DNA from: Limimaricola soesokkakensis
GTDB lineage: Bacteria; Pseudomonadota; Alphaproteobacteria; Rhodobacterales; Rhodobacteraceae
DNA length: 64,000 nucleotides
NCBI RefSeq assembly: GCF_900172345.1
Contig: NZ_FWFY01000001.1
Coordinates: 248,001 to 312,000 of the forward strand
Direction of reading: 5' to 3'
Shown here: positions 56,097-64,000 of the stretch, one piece after another
How positions within the stretch are numbered: the first letter of the stretch is position 1
How the letters are laid out: each line of letters opens with the position of its first letter
Notes under the pieces: model-generated
Told to the model about the DNA's origin: nothing
Database searches by the model: none
The model's input: only the letters and a program-made list of their open reading frames with translations
Program-made: the position numbers and the translations under genes

Positions 56097-56112
56097 GGGC
56101 GCGCAGGCGCCC
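56097..56112 (+). terminator. hairpin in the coxB-ctaB spacer
   Basis: GGGCGC (56097-56102) and GCGCCC (56107-56112) with a 4-nt loop lie shortly after the coxB stop, followed by further GC-rich symmetry. The 172-bp spacer has no convincing separate gene. It may lower expression of assembly genes relative to coxB. Confidence 0.3.
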
Positions 56113-56245
56113 GCCCGACGGGGCGGCGCCGCCGCCATTCGACATGACGACCGGCCGGGACCGCCCGGCCGCGCAGCCGGGGGCGAGGCACCCCGCGACC
56201 GCGCCAGCAGCCACGGCGGATGATGACCGCCGGACGGGAGCCCGC

Positions 56246-57214
56246 ATGACCGATGCCAGCATGACCGATCTGAGCTATCCCGGGGCCCCCGAGGCCGGGC
56301 TCAAGGACTACTTCGCGCTGCTCAAGCCGCGGGTGATGTCGCTCGTGGTCTTCACTGCGCTGGTGGGCCTGCTCGTGGCCCCGGTCGCGGTGAACCCGTT
56401 CCTGGGCTTCGTGGCGATCCTGTGCATCGCGGTGGGCGGCGGCGCTTCCGGCGCGCTCAACATGTGGTGGGACGCCGACATCGACGCGATCATGCGCCGC
56501 ACCAAGTCGCGTCCGATCCCCGCTGGCAAGACCACGCCCGGCGACGCGCTGGCGCTGGGCCTGGCGCTGTCGGGCTTCTCTGTGCTGGTGCTGTTCCTCG
56601 CCGCCGGCCCTCTCGCCGCGGGGCTGCTGGCCTTCACCATCTTCTTCTACGCCGTGATCTACACGATGTGGCTCAAGCGCTCGACGCCGCAGAACATCGT
56701 CATCGGCGGCGCCGCGGGCGCCTTTCCTCCGATGATCGGCTGGGCCGCCGCCACCGGCAACATCGCCATCGAAAGCGTCCTGATGTTCGCACTGACCTTC
56801 ATGTGGACGCCACCGCATTTCTGGGCGCTGGCGCTGTTCGTGAAGTCGGATTACGGCGATGCGGGCGTGCCGATGCTGACCGAGACGCATGGCCGCCGCT
56901 CCACCCGCCGCCATATCCTCGCCTACACCGTGCTTCTGGTGCCGGTGGCGCTGGGCCTCGGATTTACCTCGATCGGCGGGCCGATCTACCTTGCCATCGC
57001 CGTGGTGTTGAACCTGCAGTTTCTGGGCGGTGCGTGGCAGCTGTTCCGCCGCAGCGAGGAGCAGGCCGAGGCCGATGGCTACGCCGCCGAGAAGAAGGTC
57101 TTCAAGATCTCGCTCGGCTATCTCTTCCTGCATTTCGGCGCGCTTCTGATCGAGGCGGCGCTGCGTCCCTGGGGCGGTTCCTGGCAGATCCTGTCGGGGC
57201 TGGTCGGGGCATAA
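56246..57214 (+). CDS. ctaB: protoheme IX farnesyltransferase (heme O synthase)
   Basis: This 322-residue UbiA-family membrane enzyme adds a farnesyl group to heme B for heme A/O oxidases. About nine TM segments are visible. The prenyl-diphosphate/Mg motif [15 protein letters not shown] is near residue 75, and [11 protein letters not shown] near 190. GGGAG before the ATG at 56246 supports this start; an in-frame ATG at 56145 adds a low-complexity extension and is less likely. Confidence 0.93.
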   Translation: MTDASMTDLSYPGAPEAGLKDYFALLKPRVMSLVVFTALVGLLVAPVAVNPFLGFVAILCIAVGGGASGALNMWWDADIDAIMRRTKSRPIPAGKTTPGDALALGLALSGFSVLVLFLAAGPLAAGLLAFTIFFYAVIYTMWLKRSTPQNIVIGGAAGAFPPMIGWAAATGNIAIESVLMFALTFMWTPPHFWALALFVKSDYGDAGVPMLTETHGRRSTRRHILAYTVLLVPVALGLGFTSIGGPIYLAIAVVLNLQFLGGAWQLFRRSEEQAEADGYAAEKKVFKISLGYLFLHFGALLIEAALRPWGGSWQILSGLVGA

Positions 57215-57226
57215 GGAGACATGTCC

Positions 57227-57424
57227 ATGCGTGTCGAACATGAACTGCATCACCGCCGGCGGGGCCGCAACTGGGGCGTCGGGCTGCTGCTTGTCGGCTT
57301 CGTCGCCCTGATCTTCGGCCTGACCGTGGTCAAGACGCTATCGCTCGGCTCGATCGTCGAGCTGGAGCGCTTCGACCACGTGGCGCGCCCGCAACTCGTG
57401 CCGCAGGAGGGGGCCGCACAATGA
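57227..57424 (+). CDS. small single-span membrane protein of the cox operon
   Basis: This 65-residue protein has a His/Arg-rich N-terminus (HELHHRRRGRNWG), one TM helix (about 18-36) and a short periplasmic tail. A similar small gene sits between ctaB and ctaG in Rhodobacter and Paracoccus relatives. AGGAG is 8 nt before the ATG at 57227 and 2 nt before the ATG at 57221, so 57227 is preferred. The stop overlaps the ctaG ATG by 4 nt. Function unassigned; an oxidase assembly role is inferred from context. Confidence 0.8.
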   Translation: MRVEHELHHRRRGRNWGVGLLLVGFVALIFGLTVVKTLSLGSIVELERFDHVARPQLVPQEGAAQ

Positions 57425-58035
57425 CCGATCGCGACCGCAAGCTGCGCCGTACCGCGCTGCAGATGGTCGGCGTGGTCGTCGTGATGGGCGCCCTAGCCTG
57501 GGCGGCCGTGCCCTTCTACTCGTGGTTCTGCCGCGTCACCGGCTTCGGCGGCGCCACCTCGGTGGCCGAGGCGGGCTCGGACACGGTGCTGGACCAGACC
57601 ATCACCGTGCGCTTCGACGCCTCGCTCGACCGCGGCATGCCGTGGGAGTTCAAGCCGGTCGAGCGCGAGATGGAGATCCGGATCGGCGAGACGGGCCTCG
57701 CCTTCTACGAGGCGCACAACCCGACCGACCGGGCCGTCGCGGGTCAGGCGAGCTACAACGTCGCGCCCTATTCGGCGGGCGGCTATTTCGAGAAGATCGA
57801 ATGTTTCTGCTTCACCGAGCAGGTGTTGCAGCCCGGCGAGACGGTGCTGATGCCGGTCAGTTTCTTCGTGGACCCCGAGATCGTCGAGGACCGCGAGGCG
57901 AAGTATGTCCACGAGATCACGCTGAGCTACACCTTTTACGAGATCGACCTGCCTGAGGACACGGAGACGGCGGCACTGGCGCCGGGCAACGAGTCTTTGA
58001 CACGCACCGCCGCTCAGGCGATAGACACGAACTGA
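57421..58035 (+). CDS. ctaG: cytochrome c oxidase assembly protein CtaG (Cox11)
   Basis: This 204-residue protein delivers copper to the CuB site of subunit I. One N-terminal TM (about 12-34) is followed by a periplasmic immunoglobulin-like domain. The copper motif CFCFTEQ near residue 122 and the upstream Cys in [12 protein letters not shown] are conserved. ATGA overlap with the small upstream gene shows coupling. Confidence 0.94.
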   Translation: MTDRDRKLRRTALQMVGVVVVMGALAWAAVPFYSWFCRVTGFGGATSVAEAGSDTVLDQTITVRFDASLDRGMPWEFKPVEREMEIRIGETGLAFYEAHNPTDRAVAGQASYNVAPYSAGGYFEKIECFCFTEQVLQPGETVLMPVSFFVDPEIVEDREAKYVHEITLSYTFYEIDLPEDTETAALAPGNESLTRTAAQAIDTN

Positions 58036-58060
58036 ACGAAAGGCCCGAGGGACCGAACGA

Positions 58061-58861
58061 ATGGCGCATGAAAAGAACCACGATTACCACATCCTGGCCC
58101 CGTCCATCTGGCCGTTCCTGTCGGCCACCGGCGCCTTCGCCATGCTGTTCGGCGCGGTCGTCTGGATGCACGGCTCCGGCCCCTGGCTGTTCCTGATCGG
58201 CCTCGCGGCGGTGCTCTACACCATGTATGGCTGGTGGGCCGACGTGATCGGCGAAAGCCGCCAAGGCGACCACACCCCGGTGGTGCGGATCGGCCTGCGC
58301 TATGGCTTCATCATGTTCATCATGTCCGAAGTCATGTTCTTCGCGGCATGGTTCTGGGCCTTCTTCAAGAACGCGCTCTACCCGATGGGCCCCGAAAGCC
58401 CGATGGTCGACGGCACTTGGCCGCCCGAGGGCATCACCACCTTCGATCCCTGGCACCTGCCGCTGATCAACACGCTGATCCTGCTGTGCTCGGGCGCGGC
58501 GGCGACCTGGGCGCACCACGCGCTGGTGCATGAGAACAACCGCAAGGATATGCGCAACGGTCTGCTGATCGCCATCGGCCTCGGCGTGATCTTCACTGCG
58601 TTCCAGGCGCTGGAGTACTGGGAAGCGCCGTTCAGCTTCGGCGGCAACGTCTATGGCGGTGTGTTCTTCATGGCGACCGGCTTTCACGGCGCGCATGTGA
58701 TCATCGGCACGATCTTCCTCGCGGTCTGTCTGTACCGCCTGCAGCGCGGCGATTTCACCCCCGAGAAACATGTCGGATTCGAGGCGGCAGCTTGGTACTG
58801 GCACTTCGTCGACGTGGTGTGGCTGTTCCTGTTCTTCTCGATCTACGTTTGGGGCAGCTGA
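58061..58861 (+). CDS. coxC: cytochrome c oxidase subunit III
   Basis: This 266-residue membrane protein has seven TM helices. Family motifs include [14 protein letters not shown], the conserved Glu in [28 protein letters not shown] and the C-terminal [16 protein letters not shown]. It stabilises proton uptake in subunit I. It follows ctaG by 25 nt. Confidence 0.95.
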   Translation: MAHEKNHDYHILAPSIWPFLSATGAFAMLFGAVVWMHGSGPWLFLIGLAAVLYTMYGWWADVIGESRQGDHTPVVRIGLRYGFIMFIMSEVMFFAAWFWAFFKNALYPMGPESPMVDGTWPPEGITTFDPWHLPLINTLILLCSGAAATWAHHALVHENNRKDMRNGLLIAIGLGVIFTAFQALEYWEAPFSFGGNVYGGVFFMATGFHGAHVIIGTIFLAVCLYRLQRGDFTPEKHVGFEAAAWYWHFVDVVWLFLFFSIYVWGS

Positions 58862-58903
58862 TACCGCAGGGCCTCGCGCCCGCCACAACAGCCCTCCCAA
58901 CAC

Positions 58904-58929
58904 GGACGCGCGGGCCCTCTCGCGCGTCC
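58904..58929 (+). terminator. 9-bp hairpin between coxC and surf1
   Basis: GGACGCGCG (58904-58912) and CGCGCGTCC (58921-58929) are perfect complements around an 8-nt loop, followed by TTCTCGTTTCC. It may be a partial terminator or attenuator, as surf1 starts 20 nt later. Confidence 0.55.
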
Positions 58930-58949
58930 TTCTCGTTTCCGGAGACAAG

Positions 58950-59618
58950 ATGCGACGCATTGTTCTACCGCTGCTGATGGGCGTCCTGGGCTGCGCGATC
59001 CTGATCGGCCTCGGGGTCTGGCAGGTGCAACGCCTGAGCTGGAAGACCGCGATCCTCGCCGATCTCGACGCGCGCATCCTCGCCGCCCCCGTGCCGCTCT
59101 CGGGCGTCGGCACCGCTGATCCACAGGCGCAGCGCTTCTTGCCGGTGGTGGCGGAGGGACGGCTCACCGGCGAGGAGATTCACGTGCTCAGCGCCGCCGA
59201 CGGGCCGGGTTACCGGGTGATCGGAGTGCTCGAGACCGGCGGGCGCCGGGTCATGGCTGATCTGGGCTTCGTGCCGCTCGGGGCTAAGGATCTGAGCCGC
59301 GCCACGCCGCAGGCGATGATCACCGGAAACCTGCATTGGCCGCAGGAGGTGGACGATTGGACCCCGGCCCCCGACACGGCCGCCAATATCTGGTATGCCC
59401 GCGACGTCGGGCCGATGGCCGCGGCGCTCGGCACCGCGCCGCTTCTGGTGGTGGCGCGTCGCATCACGCCGGCGATCGGAACCGCGCCCATGCCGCTTGA
59501 CAGCGGCGCCGTGCCGAACGACCACCTCGGTTACGCCATCACCTGGTTCTCGCTGGCCGCCGTCTGGGCCGTGATGACCGGATTCTTCCTGTGGCGCGGC
59601 CGCCGCGCCGCGTCCTGA
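58950..59618 (+). CDS. SURF1 family cytochrome oxidase assembly protein
   Basis: This 222-residue protein has the SURF1 layout of two TM helices (about 3-22 and 193-215) bracketing a periplasmic domain. Conserved features are GVWQVQRLSWKTAIL after TM1, VMADLGFVPLGAKD, and NDHLGYAITWFSLA before TM2. It assists heme A insertion into subunit I. GGAGA lies just upstream of the ATG at 58950. The end of the gene is 17 nt from thrC. Confidence 0.9.
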   Translation: MRRIVLPLLMGVLGCAILIGLGVWQVQRLSWKTAILADLDARILAAPVPLSGVGTADPQAQRFLPVVAEGRLTGEEIHVLSAADGPGYRVIGVLETGGRRVMADLGFVPLGAKDLSRATPQAMITGNLHWPQEVDDWTPAPDTAANIWYARDVGPMAAALGTAPLLVVARRITPAIGTAPMPLDSGAVPNDHLGYAITWFSLAAVWAVMTGFFLWRGRRAAS

Positions 59619-59635
59619 CTTCGAAGGACAGACCC

Positions 59636-61024
59636 ATGCGCTATGTCTCGACCCGCGGCCAGGCCCCGAGCCTTTCCTTCGAGGAGGCGATGCTGACCGG
59701 CCTCGCCCGCGATGGCGGTCTCTATGTCCCCGAAACCGTGCCGATGTTCGATCGCGCGCAGATCGCGGCCATGGCGGGTCAGCCCTACGAGGAGGTGGCC
59801 TTCCGGGTGATGCGCCCCTTCATCGGCGACGCCTTCACCGATGACCAGTTCCGCCGTCTGATCGCCAAGGCCTATGCGAGTTTTGCGCATCCGGCGCGGG
59901 CACCGCTCAGCCAGCTTGGTCCGAACCATCACCTGCTGGAGCTGTTCCACGGGCCGACCTTGGCCTTCAAGGACTTCGCCATGCAGCTGATCGGTCAGCT
60001 GTTCCAGGCATCTCTGGAACGCTCCGGCGAGCGTATCACGATCGTCGGCGCCACCTCGGGCGATACCGGCTCGGCGGCGATCGAGGCGTTCCGCGGGCTC
60101 GCCAATGTCGATGTGGTGATCCTCTACCCGCATGAGCGGATCTCCGAGGTGCAGCGTCGGCAGATGACCACGCCGCGCGAAAAGAACGTCCATACCCTCG
60201 CGGTGACCGGCGATTTCGACGATTGCCAAGCCGCGCTCAAGGACATGTTCAACGATTTCGCTTTCCGCGACGAGGTGCGGCTCGCAGGCGTGAACTCGAT
60301 CAACTGGGGCAGGGTGCTGGCGCAGGTGGTCTACTACTTCACGGCCGCCACCAGCCTTGGCGCGCCGCATCGCGAAATCGACTTCACGGTACCCACCGGC
60401 AATTTTGGCGACATCTATGCGGGTGACATCGCCCGGCGGATGGGCCTGACGATCGGGCGGCTGGTCATCGCCACCAACCGCAACGACATCCTGCACCGCA
60501 CCATCGAGAACGGCGAGCATCGCAAGTCGGGCGTGACGCCGACCATCAGCCCCTCGATGGACATCCAGGTGTCCTCGAATTTCGAGCGGGCCTTGTGGGA
60601 CGCCTATGGCCGCGACGGTGCCGCCGTGGCGCAGCTGATGGACGAGTTGAAGGCGAATGGCGGTTTCGCGGTGAGCCAGGGCGCAATCGGCCGGCTGCGC
60701 GACAGCTTTGCCTCGGGCCGCGCCAGCGAGGAGGACACCCGCGAGACGATCCGTCGCATCCACGAGCAGACCGGTGAACTGCTCTGCCCGCATTCGGCGG
60801 TGGGTGTGCACGTGGCCGAGGCACATCTCGGTACGAACCCGATGGTCACCCTCGCCACCGCGCATCCGGCCAAGTTCCCCGACGCGGTCGAGGCCGCCAC
60901 CACGATCCGGCCGCCCCTTCCAACCCGGATGGCGGGGCTGTATGACCGCGCGGAGCGGGTGACGCGGGTCGAGAACGATCTCGCCGCCCTGCAATCCGTC
61001 ATTCGGGAGAAGATCGCGCGGTGA
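59636..61024 (+). CDS. thrC: threonine synthase
   Basis: This 462-residue PLP enzyme converts O-phosphohomoserine to threonine. The N-terminal YVSTRGQAPSLSFEEAML, the PLP-lysine region HGPTLAFKDFAMQ, GATSGDTGSAAIEAF and PTGNFGDIYAG are characteristic. AAGGA precedes the ATG at 59636. It follows the oxidase assembly genes, as in many Rhodobacterales, and its stop overlaps the next GTG. Confidence 0.95.
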   Translation: MRYVSTRGQAPSLSFEEAMLTGLARDGGLYVPETVPMFDRAQIAAMAGQPYEEVAFRVMRPFIGDAFTDDQFRRLIAKAYASFAHPARAPLSQLGPNHHLLELFHGPTLAFKDFAMQLIGQLFQASLERSGERITIVGATSGDTGSAAIEAFRGLANVDVVILYPHERISEVQRRQMTTPREKNVHTLAVTGDFDDCQAALKDMFNDFAFRDEVRLAGVNSINWGRVLAQVVYYFTAATSLGAPHREIDFTVPTGNFGDIYAGDIARRMGLTIGRLVIATNRNDILHRTIENGEHRKSGVTPTISPSMDIQVSSNFERALWDAYGRDGAAVAQLMDELKANGGFAVSQGAIGRLRDSFASGRASEEDTRETIRRIHEQTGELLCPHSAVGVHVAEAHLGTNPMVTLATAHPAKFPDAVEAATTIRPPLPTRMAGLYDRAERVTRVENDLAALQSVIREKIAR

Positions 61025-62286
61025 GTGTCCAGCTTCACACCCTGTCCAATGGTTTCCGCATCGCCACGGAGCGGATGCCGGGGCTGCAATCGGCCTCGAT
61101 CGGCATTTGGGTGCTGGCTGGCGGACGCCATGAGACGGCGGACCAGAACGGCATCGCGCATTTCCTCGAGCACATGGCTTTCAAGGGTACCAAGACGCGC
61201 TCGGCGCTCGCCATTGCCGAGGCGATCGAGGATGTTGGCGGCTACATCAACGCCTATACCTCGCGGGAGATGACCGCCTATTACGCCCGCGTGCTGGGGC
61301 AGGACGTGGGGCTCGCGCTCGACGTGATTTCGGACATCCTGCTGAACCCGGTGTTCTCGGAGGAGGAGATCGAGGTCGAGCGCGGCGTGATCCTGCAGGA
61401 GATCGGCCAGGCGCTGGACACGCCCGACGACATCATCTTCGACTGGCTTCAGGAAGAGGCCTATCCGGACCAGCCGCTGGGGCGCACCATTCTCGGCCCG
61501 GCCGAGCGCGTAGCGCAGTTCAGCCGCGCCGATCTGCAGGATTTCACCCGGTCGCATTACGGGCCGGGCCAGCTGATCCTTTCCGCTGCGGGCGACGTGG
61601 ATCACGACGAGATCGTGCGCGCGGCAGAGCGTCTGTTCGGCGGGCTGGCGCCGCGTGTCACGGCACCGATCCAGCCGCCGGCGCGCTTCATGGGCGGCGA
61701 GAAGCGGGTGATCAAGCCGCTCGAGCAGGTGCATTTCGCGATGGCGCTAGAAGGTCCGCATTACCGCGACCCGGCGATCTACACCGCGCAGATCTATGCC
61801 ACCGCGCTCGGCGGCGGCATGTCCTCGCGGCTGTTCCAGAAGATCCGCGAGGATCGGGGGTTGTGCTACACCATATTCGCGCAGGCCGGGGCCTACGAGG
61901 ATACCGGCATGACCACGATCTATGCCGGCACCTCTGCCGAGGAGATCGGCGATCTGGCACGGATCACCATGGACGAGATGAAGCGCGCGGCGGGCGACAT
62001 GAGCGAGGCCGAGGTGGCCCGCGCCCGGGCGCAGATGAAGGCCGGGATGCTGATGGGGTTGGAGAGCCCCTCGAACCGGGCCGAGCGTCTGGCGCGGATG
62101 CTCGCGATCTGGGGGCGCGTGCCGGCGGTCGAGGAGGCGGTCGAGAAGATCGACGCCGTCACCGTCGAAGCGGTGCGCGATTTCGCTGCCCATGCTGCGG
62201 GCGGAGCGGGCAGCGCGCTGGCGCTCTATGGACCGGCCGAGACCGCGCCGCGTCTGGAGGAGCTGAAGGAAAGGCTCGCCGCCTGA
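61021..62286 (+). CDS. M16 family zinc metallopeptidase (mitochondrial-processing-peptidase-like)
   Basis: This 421-residue pitrilysin-type protease has the inverted zinc motif HFLEH (47-51) and the downstream Glu in VILQEIGQAL. GPAERVAQFSRADLQDF and GGGMSSRLFQKIREDRGLCY are family signatures. There is no signal peptide. It resembles the alpha-proteobacterial ancestor of the mitochondrial processing peptidase beta subunit; the substrate is unknown. The GTG start overlaps the thrC stop (GTGA). Confidence 0.92.
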   Translation: MSVQLHTLSNGFRIATERMPGLQSASIGIWVLAGGRHETADQNGIAHFLEHMAFKGTKTRSALAIAEAIEDVGGYINAYTSREMTAYYARVLGQDVGLALDVISDILLNPVFSEEEIEVERGVILQEIGQALDTPDDIIFDWLQEEAYPDQPLGRTILGPAERVAQFSRADLQDFTRSHYGPGQLILSAAGDVDHDEIVRAAERLFGGLAPRVTAPIQPPARFMGGEKRVIKPLEQVHFAMALEGPHYRDPAIYTAQIYATALGGGMSSRLFQKIREDRGLCYTIFAQAGAYEDTGMTTIYAGTSAEEIGDLARITMDEMKRAAGDMSEAEVARARAQMKAGMLMGLESPSNRAERLARMLAIWGRVPAVEEAVEKIDAVTVEAVRDFAAHAAGGAGSALALYGPAETAPRLEELKERLAA

Positions 62287-62870
62287 TGCTCGGCCAGCGC
62301 CGGCGGGTCCAGATCGAGACCGAGCGGCTCGTTTTGCGCCCGCCCGTGCATGGCGACTTCCGGGCCTGGGCGGCGCTGCGTCGCGATTCTGCGAACTTCC
62401 TGACCCGCTGGGAGCCGACCTGGGCCGCCGATCACCTGACCCGTCGCGCCTTCACGAACCGGGTCTATTGGGCACAGCGCTCGATCAGCCAGAACACGGC
62501 GCTGCCGCTGTTCCTGATCCGCCGCGCCGACCAGATGCTTCTCGGCGCGATCACCCTCGACAACATCCGGCGCGGTCCGGCGCAGGCGGGTACTACGGGC
62601 TACTGGATCGGCGAGCCCTTTGCGCGCATGGGGTATATGCGCGAGGCGGTGCAGGCGGTGGTGCACCATGCCTTCACCGTCATGGATCTGAGCCGGATCG
62701 AGGCGGGCTGCCTGCCCGAGAACACGCCGTCGCGACGGCTCCTTGAAAGCTGCGGCTACAAGTATGAAGGCGTGGCGCAAAGCTACCTGCAGATCGACGG
62801 GCGCTGGCGCAATCACGTGCTCTACGCCAATCTGAGGGCCGATCGGCGCGGTCGTACCGCAACGGGCTGA
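62286..62870 (+). CDS. GNAT N-acetyltransferase (RimJ-like)
   Basis: This 194-residue protein resembles the RimJ/RimL acetyltransferases. It has an N-terminal IETERLVLRPP, a GYWIGEPFARMGYMREAV acetyl-CoA loop and a C-terminal NTPSRRLLESCGYKYEG motif. These enzymes usually acetylate ribosomal or other protein N-termini. The start overlaps the M16 stop by one base (TGATG). Confidence 0.9.
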   Translation: MLGQRRRVQIETERLVLRPPVHGDFRAWAALRRDSANFLTRWEPTWAADHLTRRAFTNRVYWAQRSISQNTALPLFLIRRADQMLLGAITLDNIRRGPAQAGTTGYWIGEPFARMGYMREAVQAVVHHAFTVMDLSRIEAGCLPENTPSRRLLESCGYKYEGVAQSYLQIDGRWRNHVLYANLRADRRGRTATG

Positions 62871-62883
62871 GGAGGAGACCGCC

Positions 62884-64000
62884 ATGCTGAACGCCGCCAC
62901 GCCGGAGTTCCTCGACACTCTGAGGGACAGGCTTCCCGCGCCCGCCTTCCGTCAGGCCGGACCCGAACACCTCGAGGAGCCGCGCGGCCGCTACAAGGGG
63001 CAGGGCATGCTGCTCGCCCCCGGTTCGACCGAAGAGGTGGCGACGATCCTGCGCGCCTGTCACGCGGCGCGGGTGGGCGTGGTGCCGCATGGCGGCGGCA
63101 CCGGGCTTGTCGGCGGGCAGGTGATGCAGGACGGGGTGGCGCCGGTCATCCTGTCGCTGGCGCGTATGGACCGGATCCGCGACGTCTATCCAGCCGAAAA
63201 CGTGCTCGTGGCCGAGGCCGGCGCGATCCTTGCCGACGTCCAGAGTGCCGCGCGCGAGGCGAGACGAATGTTCCCGCTCTCGCTCGCCTCGGAGGGCTCG
63301 GCGCGGATCGGCGGTCTTCTGGCGACTAATGCGGGTGGCCTGAACGTGCTGCGTTACGGCAATGCCCGGGCACAATGCCTCGGGCTCGAGGTGGTGACGG
63401 CGCAGGGTGAGGTCTGGGCCGGGCTCACCCGGCTCTATAAGGACAACACGGGCTATGACCTGCGCGACCTGATGATCGGGGCGGAAGGCACCCTCGGGGT
63501 CATCACCGCCGCCGCGCTCAAGCTGGCGCCAGTTCCCGCCGCCTCAGGCACGGCGCTGTTCCAAGTGGCCTCGCCGCGCGCCGCGCTCGATCTCCTGGCG
63601 CTGGCGCGCGACCGGGTCGGCGACAACGTCACCGCCTTCGAACTGATGCACCGGCAGGGCCCCGAATTCCTGATCGAAGCCGGGCTCGACGCGCGGGTGC
63701 CTCTCGATCCCATGCCCGAATGGATGGTGCTGGTCGAACTGGGCCTGCCCGAAGGGCTGCGCCCCGAGGACAGCCTCGCCGCGATCTTCGAGGCGGCGGT
63801 AGCGGCCGGGTTGTCCGAGGACGGCGTCATCGCCTCGTCGGAGGCACAGGCCGCGGCGCTTTGGTCAGTGCGTGAGACGATCCCCGAGGCCAATCGCCGG
63901 ATCGGCTCGATCTCCTCGCACGACATCTCGGTGCCGCTCTCCTCGGTGCCGGACTTCATCGCGCAGGGCGGCCCGGCACTGCGCGCGCTTGGCGAAGTGC
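62884..64000 (+). CDS. FAD-linked oxidase (D-2-hydroxyacid/D-lactate dehydrogenase type), 3' end outside window
   Basis: About 372 residues are visible before the window ends. The N-terminal PCMH-type FAD-binding domain has the pyrophosphate loop PHGGGTGLVGGQ, then NAGGLNVLRYGNAR and YDLRDLMIGAEGTLG. The FAD-oxidase C domain has started (SSEAQAAALWSVRETIPEAN). It likely oxidises a D-2-hydroxyacid such as D-lactate or D-2-hydroxyglutarate. GAGGAGGAG 6 nt upstream is a strong ribosome site. It is last in the thrC-M16-GNAT run, with a 13-nt gap. Confidence 0.88.
   Translation, partial: MLNAATPEFLDTLRDRLPAPAFRQAGPEHLEEPRGRYKGQGMLLAPGSTEEVATILRACHAARVGVVPHGGGTGLVGGQVMQDGVAPVILSLARMDRIRDVYPAENVLVAEAGAILADVQSAAREARRMFPLSLASEGSARIGGLLATNAGGLNVLRYGNARAQCLGLEVVTAQGEVWAGLTRLYKDNTGYDLRDLMIGAEGTLGVITAAALKLAPVPAASGTALFQVASPRAALDLLALARDRVGDNVTAFELMHRQGPEFLIEAGLDARVPLDPMPEWMVLVELGLPEGLRPEDSLAAIFEAAVAAGLSEDGVIASSEAQAAALWSVRETIPEANRRIGSISSHDISVPLSSVPDFIAQGGPALRALGEV

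Noticed and set aside
56145-56245. N-terminal extension of CtaB or a separate small gene
   Set aside because: It is low-complexity with no ribosome site. A good GGGAG precedes the ATG at 56246, where family similarity begins.
53593-56262. 889-codon minus-strand open frame reaching across coxB
   Set aside because: Only 53593-55026 matches TldD. The remainder is the antisense of coxB, which has clear family motifs.
1-64000. CRISPR array, rRNA operon, insertion sequence or prophage
   Set aside because: I saw no regularly spaced repeats, no rRNA-like sequence, no transposase and no phage structural genes.

Overview
The window is a G+C-rich chromosomal segment from an alphaproteobacterium, most likely order Rhodobacterales (Rhodobacter, Paracoccus or Roseobacter relatives). 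The basis is family-level recognition. It has the ruvCAB-ybgC-tolQRAB-pal-cpoB-tilS-ftsH string, the coxB-ctaB-small ORF-ctaG-coxC-surf1-thrC-M16 peptidase string without coxA, an fhs-folD pair, and a Tad pilus locus whose pilins carry an unusual G/AVTVDW processing site. I see no rRNA, tRNA, CRISPR array, insertion sequence or complete prophage.

Layout. 1-2107: a C-terminal membrane fragment, an unrecognised small gene and a DUF1612-type HTH gene; this end looks accessory. 2219-6011: a tightly overlapping five-gene stressosome-like operon (RsbR, RsbS, RsbT, an RsbT-like/RsbX-like fusion and a soluble RsbT-like/HisKA_2 histidine kinase). 6147-9268: a DUF1127 gene and a LacI regulator divergent from a GH13 alpha-glucosidase. 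9378-12906: a double-domain KaiC homologue overlapping a hybrid histidine kinase gene. 13019-26020: ruvCAB, a conserved hypothetical, ybgC, an SDR, tolQRAB-pal-cpoB, tilS and ftsH. 26141-29745: a MOSC protein, then fhs, chorismate mutase and folD. 29753-35187: pdeM and an Lhr-type helicase (minus), then MarR divergent from a DHA2 efflux pump.

35194-46677 (minus) is a Tad/Flp pilus locus. In transcription order it reads flp, a second pilin, cpaB, cpaC, an OmpA-like lipoprotein, tadZ/cpaE, tadA, tadB, tadC, two TPR lipoproteins and an AAA ATPase. Strong hairpins divide it into segments. No prepilin peptidase or TadE/F/G pseudopilin gene is in view. 46986-49424: a lytic transglycosylase, a small GNAT protein and a two-subunit CoA transferase. 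49532-55026 (minus): tldD, dprA, topA. 55216-64000: the cytochrome aa3 oxidase assembly operon, followed by thrC, an M16 peptidase, a GNAT acetyltransferase and a FAD-linked oxidase that runs off the end.

The most unusual content is the 2.2-6.0 kb signalling module. Three RsbT-like ATPase domains lie in tandem: one alone, one fused to a PP2C phosphatase and one fused to a HisKA_2 kinase. This suggests a stressosome whose output passes into two-component phosphotransfer rather than to sigma-B. Secondary points are the KaiC homologue with altered phosphosites and no kaiB, the D+5/W+6 Flp pilins with an AT-richer second pilin, and several hairpins that may set expression inside operons.
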